A stretch of 64,000 nucleotides of DNA from Cellulophaga sp. Hel_I_12 (GCF_000799565.1 NZ_JUHB01000001.1:3847501-3911500), one strand, 5' to 3'. Shown: positions 8,983 through 18,475, counted from the stretch's first letter. Notes: a model not told the origin generated them from the sequence alone. Numbers and translations: made by a program.

Positions 8983-9007
8983 GATTAAGTTAAATGTTTT
9001 TTATAGT

Positions 9008-10300
9008 TTATTCCCCTTGGTATTTTCCCATATAACGTTTCCAAAGTTCAGTTTGGTGGGTTTCTAATGATATAGCCCTTCCGTCAATATAAGCATGGCT
9101 TAAGAGGTTGGTTCGCATGTCTAAAGCATCACCTTCTGATACAAAAAGGGTAGCGCTTTTACCAACTTCTAAGGTGCCATAATCGGCGTCAATTCCTAAA
9201 ATTTTAGCATTGTTACCTGTGATCATCTGTAGTGCCACTTCTTTATCTAGTCCTTGACCAACGACTTGTCCGGCATAAAAGGGTAGGTTTCTAGTCTGAA
9301 AATTAGCTTTATCTGCGTTTTGCATGCCTACTAAAAGTCCGGCATCTATCAATAATTTTGGATTTTTATATGGCAAATCATAATCTTCATCTTCATGTTC
9401 TGGTATGTTATGCGTGAAATTGGCCAATACCGGAATATTATGTGCTTTTAAAAAATCGGTTATTTTGTAGGCTTCATAGCCACCAACAAGTACTATTTCT
9501 TTTATACCATGCGCTTTTGCTAAGGTAATGGCGTCAATAATTTCGCGTTCACCATCAGCATAAATAAATAGCTTTTGGGTACCACTAAACAAACCTTGCA
9601 TGGCCTTGAAGGCTAAGTTTTCTTCTTTTGCAGTTGATTGGCTGTAAGCGGTAGCATTTTTTAAAAACACGCTAATGTCATCTAGTTCTTTCTTATAGTT
9701 GTCATTAGGTTTAAAGCCGCGCTCTTCGCCAGCCCACCAACGCCCTTGTCGAAAAGCATTTGGCCAATTCATATGAATGCCATCGTCTACTTTTAGTGCT
9801 GCGTCTTCCCAGTTCCAAGCATCAAACTGTACGATCGAAGAGGTGCCCGAAATACGCCCACCTTGTGGCGTAATTTGACCAATTAAGACACCATTTGGGC
9901 GCATACTTTCAACGACCTTAGATTCTGCATTATAAGCGATTAAACTGCGAACGTGCGGAATCATGTCCCCAATTTCATCTTCATCTACACTGGCACGAAC
10001 GGCATCTACTTCGACCAATCCTAAAGATTTGGTAGGAGCAATAAAACCGGGATAAATATGTTTTCCAGTTGCATTGATGACCGTACCATTTCGTGCAATT
10101 TTTGCATTGGCACTACCTATAAAGGTAATTTTGCCGTTTTCAAACATCAAAAGGGCGTTGTCTATAACCTGCCCATTTCCTAAATGCGCTGTAGCACCTT
10201 CAATACTTATGGCTTGAGTTTGTTTTGGTGCTGGTGTTTGTTGTGCAAAAGCAATGCTTGCACAGCAAAACAGCATGAGAGTACATATGTGTTTTTTCAT
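9008..10300 (-). CDS. Secreted amidohydrolase-like protein lacking the HxH metal motif
   Basis: A 430-aa protein with a clear signal peptide (MKKHICTLMLFCCASIAFA, cut before Q). It has the amidohydrolase-superfamily layout, with an N-terminal beta-sandwich strand set (GNGQVIDNALLMFENGKI) leading to GKHIYPGF. The expected HxH after this is instead APTKSLG. The C-terminal part (LGIDADYGTLEVGKSATLFV) is the conserved return of the composite sandwich. With the first metal motif gone, catalysis of the usual type is doubtful; it may be a partner or a diverged enzyme. It lies 130 bp downstream of a larger amidohydrolase on the same strand, and the two are probably co-expressed. The substrate is unknown; imidazolonepropionase or prolidase-like labels would be guesses. 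Confidence 0.8.
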   Translation of the reverse strand: MKKHICTLMLFCCASIAFAQQTPAPKQTQAISIEGATAHLGNGQVIDNALLMFENGKITFIGSANAKIARNGTVINATGKHIYPGFIAPTKSLGLVEVDAVRASVDEDEIGDMIPHVRSLIAYNAESKVVESMRPNGVLIGQITPQGGRISGTSSIVQFDAWNWEDAALKVDDGIHMNWPNAFRQGRWWAGEERGFKPNDNYKKELDDISVFLKNATAYSQSTAKEENLAFKAMQGLFSGTQKLFIYADGEREIIDAITLAKAHGIKEIVLVGGYEAYKITDFLKAHNIPVLANFTHNIPEHEDEDYDLPYKNPKLLIDAGLLVGMQNADKANFQTRNLPFYAGQVVGQGLDKEVALQMITGNNAKILGIDADYGTLEVGKSATLFVSEGDALDMRTNLLSHAYIDGRAISLETHQTELWKRYMGKYQGE

Positions 10301-10308
10301 TTTTTATG

Positions 10309-10395
10309 GCTTTATGCTTTTGGCCTTAAGTGGTATGCTTTAGGCCCTAAGCTTTTTAATTTTATTAGCTTTACGCTTTAGGCGCTATGCCTTAA
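10309..10395 (+). repeat. Degenerate heptamer repeat between two amidohydrolase genes
   Basis: The plus strand breaks into successive 7-nt words: GCTTTAT, GCTTTTG, GCCTTAA, GTGGTAT, GCTTTAG, GCCCTAA, GCTTTTT. After a 10-nt break come GCTTTAC, GCTTTAG, GCGCTAT and GCCTTAA. Eleven words with consensus near GCTTTAN fill most of the 130-bp gap. The gap is probably transcribed, as it lies between same-strand genes. Function unknown. Confidence 0.7.
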
Positions 10396-10430
10396 ACTAT
10401 TTATTTTATTATTTTTCTAACAACGAACAA

Positions 10431-13397
10431 CTAATTACTACTATAGGTCATACTATCGCAATTAAACTCTTCCTTGTCTTTTTTCATTGGTTTTTGAGTA
10501 GGTTTTCCACCTTCTTTTTCGGTCAACATCATGTTAATTAAGGTGTTGCGTTCATTGAGAATAGCCTCTCTTTGTTGTTTGTCTCTATCTATATCAAAAT
10601 ATACGGTACCATCAATAACTGTTTTTTCTGCTTTTGCATAGATCGATAAAGGATGGTCTGACCAAAGTACTAAATCGGCATCTTTGCCTTCTTTAATACT
10701 TCCTGTTCTGTCATCAATATGCAATAATTTTGCAGGGTTTATGGTCACCATTTTCCATGCTTCTTCTTCAGAAACACCACCGTACTTTACAATTTTTCCA
10801 GCTTCTTGATTTAAGCGTCTTGACATTTCACGATCATCACTATTAATAGCCACCGTAATCCCTTGACTGTGCATGATCGCTGCGTTATACGGAATAGCAT
10901 CATTTACTTCGTATTTGTATGCCCACCAATCGCTAAACGTAGAGCCACCAACACCGTGTTCCGCCATTTTATCGGCAACTTTATAGCCTTCTAAAATATG
11001 CGTAAACGTATTGATTTTAAAATTGAATTTGTCAGCTACTTTCATCAACATATTAATTTCGCTTTGTACGTAAGAGTGGCAGCTGATAAAACGTTCTCCG
11101 TTTAAAATTTCGGCCAAAACTTCCATTTCTTGGTCGTAACGGAATGGTTTTCCGCTTTTTTTCAAGGCATCATATTCTTTTGCTCTTTGAAAGTAGTTTA
11201 TAAACACCTGTTCAACACCCATTCTCGTTTGAGGAAAACGACTAAAGCTTCCCCAGTTCGATTGTTTTACGTTTTCTCCAAGTGCAAATTTTATAAACTT
11301 AGGACTGTTATTATAAATCATTTTGTCAGCCGATTCACCCCATTTTAATTTAATAATCGCCGAACGACCACCAATAGGATTTGCTGAACCGTGCAGTAAT
11401 TGCGCAGAGGTTACACCACCAGCTAAGTTGTGATAAATGTTCATGTCCTCATTATCAACAACATCTTCCATTGTCACTTCCGCTGAAGAGTTTTGTCCGC
11501 CTTCGTTTACGGAGGATAGTGCAATATGGGTATGTTCATCTATGATGCCCGCAGTTACGTGTTTCCCTGTGGCATCAACAATTTTTGCGCCACTACTACT
11601 TAAATTTGTTCCTATTTTACTGATTTTTCCGTTTTTAACCAGTACATCAGTATTTTTTAGAACGCCATCATTTTCACCTGTCCATACCGTAGCATTTTTA
11701 AATAAAATGGTTTCTTGTGAGGGTTTTGTAGTATTTCCATAACCAATATTGGGATAGGAAACTGGCATAACTTTTGGCGCTTCTGTAGCTTTTTCTTCCT
11801 TTTCTTTCTCGGTAAAACTTTTGGTTTTTACCGCCTTAAAGGCAGACTCTCGTCCTGTTGGAAGAATTAGTCTTCCAGAAATGTCCTCTGAGTTTTTAGC
11901 GGCTACACCGGTCATTCGATACATTTTCTCTCCTTCGTCTGTGGAAAAAGATAGGTCTATCCAATTGTCAGCATAGCTTAGTTTTGATTTTAATTTTATA
12001 GTGTCTTGTTTTACTTCTACTTTAGGTTTGCTTATTTCTCCTGAAATTGCTAATTGATATGTGTTACCACCAGCAGTTAAGTCATAATCGCCACGAATAT
12101 CTTTTAAATTAATATCGTTAACGATGCTTTTATTTCCTTGAACCCAATTTTCGTAGAGCGTTGTGTTTTTATCAAAAATAGGACCAGAGGTAATTAAAAA
12201 ATTAGCATAACTACCAGCTTGTAATGAGCCTATTTGAGCACTTTTCCCTAAAATTTGAGCGGGGATGGTAGTCAAAGCTTCTAAAGCCTTTGTTTCTGAA
12301 AGGCCGTAAGTGATTGCTTTTAATAAATTTTCTTTAAATTTTGCCGCTGATTTAGAATCGTGCATGGTAAACGAAAATGCAATACCATTATCCGCCATGG
12401 CCTTAGGATTACTTGGTGCTTGATTCCAATAGCGCATATCGGCTAAAGAAACATAACCCGCTTGATAGGGATTAGAAACATCGTAGGCATTTGGAAAATC
12501 TAAAGTCACTATATATTTAGCGTTGGTAGCTTTAATATCTTGAATGTTTTCATATTCGTCACCACCGGCAACGATCACATATTGAACTCCATTGGCATCA
12601 CCAATTTTATCGGCTAATACATCATTTTTTTTGTCTTTCGCTTCAAAAATTTGAACTAGATTTTTATTGGCTATTAAAGCTTCTAGAGAACGGTCTTTAG
12701 TGCTGGAGTTTCCTTGAGCATACCAGCTCATGTCGCTGTACATTTGACGCAGCAAAGCCGTAGTTCCCATAAGAGAGCTTGGGTAGGCTTGACTCGATAA
12801 AACACTTCGATCTAGTGAAAAATATTGTGCAGATTTGCCGTCAATAACACGAGTTGCATCAGTTTCTTCGCTATTTAAGGTAATTAAAACACCTGTTCCA
12901 CGTGCTATACCATCTTGAATGTGCGTGTTTACAACACCAAAACCAGCTTCACGTAAATCTTTTGCTTTTTTATCATCGTATTTGAACGCTGTTAAAGCAT
13001 TATTTTCTGGCATGATGTGGTCATTCCAATAAAAACCCTCACGAGAAGGTTCATATTGTGCATTTCTACCTCCACCAGTAGATCTTTTAGGCTTTTCAAC
13101 GCCAAAATCAGAATACAAATCAATAAAAGAAGGGTAGATAGATTTTCCGCTGAGATCAATCGTTACCGTATTCTTTGGGATGGTAACTGAGTTACCTACT
13201 TGTACAATTTTCCCATTTTGAATGAGTAGGGTTCCATTTTCAATGACCTGAGTAGGGGTTACAAATATTTTAGCATTTGTAAGGGCGGTGTAATTATTGT
13301 TTTTTGATTTTACTCCATCATTTTTGGGGAAATAATCTTGTCCAAACATAGAGCCGGTGCACCATAACAAGGTGAGCACGAGAAGTCTCATTTTCAT
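10431..13397 (-). CDS. Secreted two-domain amidohydrolase family protein
   Basis: A 988-aa exported protein with an N-terminal signal peptide (MKMRLLVLTLLWCTGSMFG). It contains two amidohydrolase-like units. The first (about residues 30-430) has GKSIYPSFIDLYSDFG where HxH would be expected, so it looks catalytically degenerate. A linker of about 100 residues (430-540) resembles a beta-rich insert. The second unit (about 570-960) is canonical, with AGIIDEHTHIA near residue 617 supplying HxH, later His residues (ISCHSYVQSE, FTHILEG) and INSDDRE as the likely metal-binding Asp. It ends in a charged low-complexity tail. The smaller amidohydrolase lies directly downstream. The substrate is unknown; a periplasmic peptidase or cyclic-amide hydrolase is possible. 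Confidence 0.82.
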   Translation of the reverse strand: MKMRLLVLTLLWCTGSMFGQDYFPKNDGVKSKNNNYTALTNAKIFVTPTQVIENGTLLIQNGKIVQVGNSVTIPKNTVTIDLSGKSIYPSFIDLYSDFGVEKPKRSTGGGRNAQYEPSREGFYWNDHIMPENNALTAFKYDDKKAKDLREAGFGVVNTHIQDGIARGTGVLITLNSEETDATRVIDGKSAQYFSLDRSVLSSQAYPSSLMGTTALLRQMYSDMSWYAQGNSSTKDRSLEALIANKNLVQIFEAKDKKNDVLADKIGDANGVQYVIVAGGDEYENIQDIKATNAKYIVTLDFPNAYDVSNPYQAGYVSLADMRYWNQAPSNPKAMADNGIAFSFTMHDSKSAAKFKENLLKAITYGLSETKALEALTTIPAQILGKSAQIGSLQAGSYANFLITSGPIFDKNTTLYENWVQGNKSIVNDINLKDIRGDYDLTAGGNTYQLAISGEISKPKVEVKQDTIKLKSKLSYADNWIDLSFSTDEGEKMYRMTGVAAKNSEDISGRLILPTGRESAFKAVKTKSFTEKEKEEKATEAPKVMPVSYPNIGYGNTTKPSQETILFKNATVWTGENDGVLKNTDVLVKNGKISKIGTNLSSSGAKIVDATGKHVTAGIIDEHTHIALSSVNEGGQNSSAEVTMEDVVDNEDMNIYHNLAGGVTSAQLLHGSANPIGGRSAIIKLKWGESADKMIYNNSPKFIKFALGENVKQSNWGSFSRFPQTRMGVEQVFINYFQRAKEYDALKKSGKPFRYDQEMEVLAEILNGERFISCHSYVQSEINMLMKVADKFNFKINTFTHILEGYKVADKMAEHGVGGSTFSDWWAYKYEVNDAIPYNAAIMHSQGITVAINSDDREMSRRLNQEAGKIVKYGGVSEEEAWKMVTINPAKLLHIDDRTGSIKEGKDADLVLWSDHPLSIYAKAEKTVIDGTVYFDIDRDKQQREAILNERNTLINMMLTEKEGGKPTQKPMKKDKEEFNCDSMTYSSN

Positions 13398-13606
13398 AAA
13401 TTTTGATTTAGTTAATTAGTCGGTCTTAAAAATAAGTGAAATGAATGACACAAGACTCGAATTAAGCTTTTTTTAACAATTGAGAAAAATAGATGTACCT
13501 CCTGGTGCTTATAACAATAGGCGCTGCACTGAATGATGTTTTCTATTTAAATTGGTAAGCCTGATGTAATTTTATGACTAAAAATACTATCCTCTAAAAA
13601 AATCAC

Positions 13607-14674
13607 CTACAGTGGATATTTTTGATGATAACTCACCATTAGTAATACCACTTTGCTATAGCTTTTAATACCATCAGACTGATTGTTAATTATTAAAAAA
13701 GAGTTGAAAATAGCTTTAAAAATAGGTTCTGTACTATTTTCGTAGGCTTGCCAAAAGGCATTTAAAGCCTCGTAATTTTTTAATACCCCTGCATTAATTT
13801 TTGGCAATAAACTTTGAAATAGTGCTTCATCATTTTGTTTGATATCGCTTAAACAATAACTTAGCGCGTAGGCATAGGCTGCGTATTTGAAATACATATC
13901 CTCATTATGTACGGTCACTAAATATCCAATTAAATTTGTTTCATTTTCAGCAGAGTAGCCTAATTGGTGGCCTACCTCATGACCACTAATCACTGGAAAT
14001 CTAAAAGGTGGAATTAAGCTGTTGACCTGTGCTTCATTTGTAAATGGGTTAAGGTACCCACCATACCCCATATAGCTTAAAGGAATACTAAACAATGAAT
14101 TTTTGATACTCGGATTTTCGTACTTTAAGAAAGGATGAACTTTTTCCAAACGTTTATAGCCTTCTATGGTTTTATCAAAAATTTCTTGGTTAGTATAGGG
14201 TGTTTCAATCATAGCCGTACTATCGTTTGCAAGCAGTAGCTGAGTTTCATTGGTTTTGTCAATTAACTCCTGTACAAAAGAGCGCAAGTCGTCACGATTA
14301 CTATTTTCTTTAATACCTATTGCAATGGAAACTGGGAGTCTGTGATAGTTAAGTCCCCAGCACATATTAAAAGTAAAATAGGCTATGGCTACAACAACAA
14401 TTCCGTTTTTTAAAAAGTAAAACGGTTTTCTCACCATACATTTTCTTTTTATAATAAGATATCGAATACTGTAAATTCCAAGTACGGCATAAAGCAAATC
14501 GCCTAGTGAAAAGGGGATCCAACCATTTAAAAACCTAAAAAGCTTAGCACAGTACTGATAAAATCCTAAGCTGTAATAGTTCTCAATAAATTCAGGATAA
14601 AAACTCAACCATTTTACCAATAGTATTTGTGGTAGTAAGGATAGTGCTATTCTGTTTTTAGTTTTTGTTTGCAT
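13607..14674 (-). CDS. DUF3810 membrane protein with HExxH-type zinc motif
   Basis: A 355-aa protein of the Bacteroidota/Firmicutes DUF3810 family. Three hydrophobic segments near residues 10-25, 55-75 and 90-108 anchor it. The remaining domain carries GHEVGHQLG with HEVGH at 232-236 and a downstream ENETNLIGY that may give the third zinc ligand. This is the layout of a zinc metallopeptidase, but no substrate is known to me. It is transcribed away from the pepD-type gene, and a TATTTTTG element lies 19 bp before its start. No partner gene is evident. Confidence 0.8.
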   Translation of the reverse strand: MQTKTKNRIALSLLPQILLVKWLSFYPEFIENYYSLGFYQYCAKLFRFLNGWIPFSLGDLLYAVLGIYSIRYLIIKRKCMVRKPFYFLKNGIVVVAIAYFTFNMCWGLNYHRLPVSIAIGIKENSNRDDLRSFVQELIDKTNETQLLLANDSTAMIETPYTNQEIFDKTIEGYKRLEKVHPFLKYENPSIKNSLFSIPLSYMGYGGYLNPFTNEAQVNSLIPPFRFPVISGHEVGHQLGYSAENETNLIGYLVTVHNEDMYFKYAAYAYALSYCLSDIKQNDEALFQSLLPKINAGVLKNYEALNAFWQAYENSTEPIFKAIFNSFLIINNQSDGIKSYSKVVLLMVSYHQKYPL

Positions 14675-14692
14675 TCAAGAAAATTTCTAATT

Positions 14693-14700
14693 CAAAAATA
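14693..14700 (-). promoter_or_regulatory. -7 promoter element for the DUF3810 gene
   Basis: TATTTTTG on the reverse strand matches TAnnTTTG and lies 19 bp before the start codon at 14674, implying a very short leader. It is back-to-back with a second copy serving the plus strand. Confidence 0.5.
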
Positions 14701-14720
14701 GGCATTTCTATAACTATCCG

Positions 14721-14728
14721 TATTTTTG
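14721..14728 (+). promoter_or_regulatory. -7 promoter element for the dipeptidase gene
   Basis: TATTTTTG matches TAnnTTTG and ends 18 bp before the ATG at 14747. It contains the alternative TTG start at 14726, which argues that translation really begins at 14747. Confidence 0.5.
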
Positions 14729-14746
14729 AGCAAGAATATTAGGATT

Positions 14747-16204
14747 ATGAGCAAAACGATACAAGAATTAGAGCCCAAAGCAATTTGGAAAAATTTTACA
14801 GCCTTAAACGCAGTTCCAAGACCTTCAAAAAAAGAAGCCCGTGTAATTCAGTTTATGCTTGATTTTGGCGCACGGCTAAAATTAGAAACCTTTAAAGATG
14901 AGGTGGGTAATGTAATCGTCAGGAAGCCTGCAACGAAAGGCTATGAAAAGCGAAAAATGGTGACCCTGCAATCGCATTTAGATATGGTGCATCAAAAAAA
15001 TAACGACACGAATTTTGATTTTGATACTCAAGGAATCGAGATGTTTGTCGATGAGGATTGGGTACGCGCTAAGGGTACAACCTTAGGTGCGGATAATGGG
15101 TTGGGAGTAGCCACTATCATGGCACTTTTAGAAAGTGTAGATATTCCACACCCAGCACTGGAGGCTTTGTTTACGATTGATGAAGAAACTGGAATGACAG
15201 GTGCCAAGGGGTTAAAAGCAGGTGTTCTAAAAGGTGATATATTATTAAACTTAGATACCGAAGAAGATGATGAAATTGGCATAGGTTGTGCGGGAGGTAT
15301 TGATGTTACCGCAGAACGAAAGTATAGAAGCAAATCAACATCAAAAAACTCCATGGCATTTGAGATCATTGTTAAAGGTTTGAAAGGCGGGCATAGTGGT
15401 ATGGACATTCACAAAGGACTTGGGAATGCGAATAAAATTATGAATAGAGTATTGCATTTGGGTGCGGAGCATCATAAACTTAGAATAGCTACTATTCAAG
15501 GAGGTAGTCTTAGAAACGCTATACCAAGAGAAAGTGCGGCAACCGTAGTCATCGATAAGAAAAAGCAGAAAGCTTTTCAAAACGATTTTGAAAATTGGTC
15601 AACAACCATTAAGAAAGAAAAATTAATTACAGAACCCGCTTTAGAAATTATGCTTCGGGAGGTGAAGCGACCTAAAGGAGTGCTGCCTCAAAAAGTACAA
15701 ACTAAGCTTTTAAATGCCCTATATGCTGCTCATAATGGCGTTTATGCCATGAGTGCTGCTTTTGATAATTTAGTAGAAACCTCTAATAATATAGCAAGGG
15801 TTGAGGTTGAACAAGGAAAAATTCGTATTTCATGTTTAACACGATCTTCTGTAGACTCTGGAAAATTAGATTTAGCACAATCGCTGCGTGCAGCTTTTGA
15901 ACTTGCGGATTGTAAGGTTAGTTTTAGTGGCGATTATCCAGGATGGAATCCGAATCCCAATTCGGCAATTTTAGAAGTGCTAAAAAACCAGTATATAAAA
16001 ATATTCAAGGCAGCGCCGAATGTGGCCGCTTGCCATGCGGGATTGGAATGCGGAATCTTAGGTCAAAATTATCCAAAAATGGATATGATTAGTTTTGGAC
16101 CCACCATTAGAGGTGCGCATTCACCTGATGAGCGTGTTCAAATTTCATCGGTTCAAAAGTTCTGGACATTTACTTTGGCCATTTTAAAAAATATACCTGA
16201 ATAA
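14747..16204 (+). CDS. pepD: Aminoacyl-histidine dipeptidase (M20 family)
   Basis: A 485-aa cytoplasmic zinc dipeptidase of the PepD/carnosinase-like M20 group, which cleaves Xaa-His and other dipeptides. The first metal motif SHLDMVHQ has His at 77 and Asp at 79. GADNGLG follows with the bridging Asp at 116. IDEETGMTGA carries the catalytic/metal Glu pair at 146-147. A lid/dimerisation domain with the GGHSGMDIH motif is inserted at about 205-380. The C-terminal segment CHAGLECGIL and SFGPTIRGAHSPDE supplies the last ligands. I chose the ATG at 14747 because the upstream in-frame TTG falls within a promoter match. The length agrees with the family. No signal peptide is present. Confidence 0.92.
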   Translation: MSKTIQELEPKAIWKNFTALNAVPRPSKKEARVIQFMLDFGARLKLETFKDEVGNVIVRKPATKGYEKRKMVTLQSHLDMVHQKNNDTNFDFDTQGIEMFVDEDWVRAKGTTLGADNGLGVATIMALLESVDIPHPALEALFTIDEETGMTGAKGLKAGVLKGDILLNLDTEEDDEIGIGCAGGIDVTAERKYRSKSTSKNSMAFEIIVKGLKGGHSGMDIHKGLGNANKIMNRVLHLGAEHHKLRIATIQGGSLRNAIPRESAATVVIDKKKQKAFQNDFENWSTTIKKEKLITEPALEIMLREVKRPKGVLPQKVQTKLLNALYAAHNGVYAMSAAFDNLVETSNNIARVEVEQGKIRISCLTRSSVDSGKLDLAQSLRAAFELADCKVSFSGDYPGWNPNPNSAILEVLKNQYIKIFKAAPNVAACHAGLECGILGQNYPKMDMISFGPTIRGAHSPDERVQISSVQKFWTFTLAILKNIPE

Positions 16205-16302
16205 TGGCTTAGAAGAAAGCCAAACATTTTGAAAAAACAAAGAACGAATCGTAAAAGTGGGTTATCATAAAGGAATAAGCCTTAAAGGTTTTATCTCTTA
16301 AC

Positions 16303-16337
16303 AAAAAATCCTGTTCTGGTAAAGAACAGGATTTTTT
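16303..16337. terminator. Bidirectional intrinsic terminator between pepD and prfC
   Basis: A 15-bp perfect stem (16303-16317 with 16323-16337), loop GGTAA, with an A-run on the left and T-run on the right. The two flanking genes converge here, so it can serve both. Confidence 0.88.
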
Positions 16338-16415
16338 ATGCTTATTTTGCTCAGCTATTGGTACGTTTGTAGGCAGTTTTAAGAGTTTTTAGATGATCTA
16401 TCATTGGCTTTAAAA

Positions 16416-18005
16416 TCACTCAAATTCAGATGTAAATTTAAGTTCTACCGTAGGGTATTTTTGTTGGGTCATTTGTAGCGAAAATTGGGAGTCCGCTAAA
16501 AATACCAATTTTCCACGTTTGTCTTTAGCTAAAAACTTTTGCTTCACACGTTTAAATTCCTTGAATTCGTCGTTTTTAGGGTCTTTTGGGACTACCCAGC
16601 AGGCTTTAAAAACAGGGAAATTTTCATAGGTACATTTCGCACCATATTCATGTTCTAAGCGGTATTGTATTACTTCGTATTGTAGGGCTCCAACGGTACC
16701 TATGACCTTTCTACCATTCATTTCTAGAATAAATAATTGTGCTACCCCTTCATCCATTAATTGATCAATACCTTTTTCTAATTGCTTAGATTTCATAGGA
16801 TCGGCATTGTTAATATACCTAAAATGTTCCGGTGAAAAACTAGGTATGCCCTTGTAGTGAAGGATCTCTCCTTCGGTCAAGGTATCGCCAATTTTAAAAC
16901 TACCGGTATCATGCAATCCTACGATATCGCCTGGATAAGAAATATCTACAATCTCTTTTTTCTCAGCAAAAAAGGCATTGGGACTCGAAAATTTTAATTT
17001 TTTATTACTTCTTACGTGTAAATAGGGTGTATTTCTTTCAAAGGTTCCAGAAACTACTTTAATAAACGCTAAGCGATCTCTGTGTTTGGGATCCATGTTT
17101 GCATGAATTTTGAAAACAAAACCAGTAAAATCTTTTTCGTTGGCAGTGACAAGTCGCTCTTCAGACATTTTAGGTCTTGGTGTCGGCGCAATATCAACGA
17201 AACAATCTAACAACTCACGAACTCCAAAATTATTTAAGGCAGAGCCAAAAAATACCGGTTGCAATTTACTTTGTAAATAATCTTCTCTATTAAATTCTGG
17301 ATAAACGCCATGAACAAGATCTAGATTTTCCCTGAGTTCTTTTGCTGCTTTCGTGCCAATAGTTTTTTCTAACTCCGGACTTTTAATATCGCTAAAAGCA
17401 ATAACATCTTCAATATTTTTTTTACTATCACCACTAAAAAGGTTGATGTTTTTCTCGTAAATATTGTAAATGCCCTTAAAGTCGTATCCCATGCCAATAG
17501 GAAAACTTAAGGGTGTAACGGTTAAGCCTAATTTTTGTTCTACCTCGTCTAACAAGTCAAAGGCATCTTTACCCTCCCTGTCCATCTTATTAATAAAAAC
17601 AATAATTGGAATGTTACGCATGCGGCAAACTTCTACTAATTTTTCCGTTTGCTCCTCAACTCCTTTTGCTACATCAATTACCACAATAACACTATCTACA
17701 GCAGTCAGTGTTCTGAAGGTATCTTCAGCGAAATCTTTGTGACCAGGGGTATCTAAAATATTAATTTTTTTATCCTTATAAATAAAAGCAAGAACAGAAG
17801 TGGCAACAGAAATACCCCTCTGGCGTTCAATTTCCATAAAGTCACTTGTGGCGCCTTTTTTTATTTTATTATTTTTTACCGCTCCAGCTTCTTGAATGGC
17901 ACCACCAAACAATAGTAACTTTTCGGTAAGAGTCGTCTTTCCGGCATCGGGGTGAGATATAATGCCAAAAGTTCTTCTTCTTTTAATTTCACTCTCAAAA
18001 CTCAT
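16416..18005 (-). CDS. prfC: Peptide chain release factor 3
   Basis: A 529-aa translational GTPase that recycles release factors RF1/RF2 from the ribosome. The G1 P-loop SHPDAGKTT is near residues 17-25. The G3 motif DTPGH and G4 NKMD follow, and the RQRGISV segment is the switch I region with its conserved arginines. The beta-barrel domain II and the RF3 C-terminal domain complete the chain. I prefer the ATG at 18005 over 18011. A good promoter (18020-18050) would start the RNA only a few bases before 18011, and 529 aa is the usual RF3 length. It stands alone, converging on pepD. Confidence 0.95.
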   Translation of the reverse strand: MSFESEIKRRRTFGIISHPDAGKTTLTEKLLLFGGAIQEAGAVKNNKIKKGATSDFMEIERQRGISVATSVLAFIYKDKKINILDTPGHKDFAEDTFRTLTAVDSVIVVIDVAKGVEEQTEKLVEVCRMRNIPIIVFINKMDREGKDAFDLLDEVEQKLGLTVTPLSFPIGMGYDFKGIYNIYEKNINLFSGDSKKNIEDVIAFSDIKSPELEKTIGTKAAKELRENLDLVHGVYPEFNREDYLQSKLQPVFFGSALNNFGVRELLDCFVDIAPTPRPKMSEERLVTANEKDFTGFVFKIHANMDPKHRDRLAFIKVVSGTFERNTPYLHVRSNKKLKFSSPNAFFAEKKEIVDISYPGDIVGLHDTGSFKIGDTLTEGEILHYKGIPSFSPEHFRYINNADPMKSKQLEKGIDQLMDEGVAQLFILEMNGRKVIGTVGALQYEVIQYRLEHEYGAKCTYENFPVFKACWVVPKDPKNDEFKEFKRVKQKFLAKDKRGKLVFLADSQFSLQMTQQKYPTVELKFTSEFE

Positions 18006-18019
18006 ACTCAAAATTTCGG

Positions 18020-18050
18020 CAAAAATACGTTAAAATAGATTGAGCATCAA
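18020..18050 (-). promoter_or_regulatory. prfC promoter
   Basis: Reverse strand: TTG (complement of 18048-18050), 20-nt spacer, then TATTTTTG (complement of 18020-18027). This fits the Bacteroidota -33/-7 pattern. It predicts an almost leaderless prfC message. Confidence 0.6.
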
Positions 18051-18454
18051 TTTTTAAAAAAACTAAAATTAATTTTTTGTCGCTTCACATCGTATCACTT
18101 TTTAGGATTATTGGCCAAATAGGTTTGTAGGCCTAAACTGGCATTAGGATTCCTTGTTTACAGCAATAACCTGGGGCTATTTAAGGTTTGTATTCTCCAC
18201 TTTACATCGTTTAAATGCTTTTTTTTAAGATAAACTATAAAAATGAAAAATTGATTTTATCGATAACCTGCTATTACCAAGCTAAGGCATAGGTCATTGG
18301 ACGGTAAAATATGTTTTTTATAGATTTTTAATATATACAAAGCTCGAGAGTAGAATCGATTAAGAATTTAACTATATCTTGCACCATAAAATTAAATTGA
18401 AGTCCCAACTTCTTACATTTACCTAATAGTTAAACCTACAGCCATGGTGATTAG
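18051..18454. other. AT-rich intergenic region before the surface-protein island
   Basis: About 400 bp between the divergent prfC and the first adhesin gene. I see no open frame with coding character, no tRNA-like fold and no clean TAnnTTTG element. It must hold the promoter of the first adhesin operon, but I cannot place it. Confidence 0.5.
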
Positions 18455-18475
18455 TTGAATAAAAAGCTAACGCGT

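Noticed and set aside
18051-18454. A possible small RNA or riboswitch before the first adhesin gene
   Set aside because: No strong stem, terminator or conserved riboswitch core could be traced by eye, so there is no support beyond the length of the gap.
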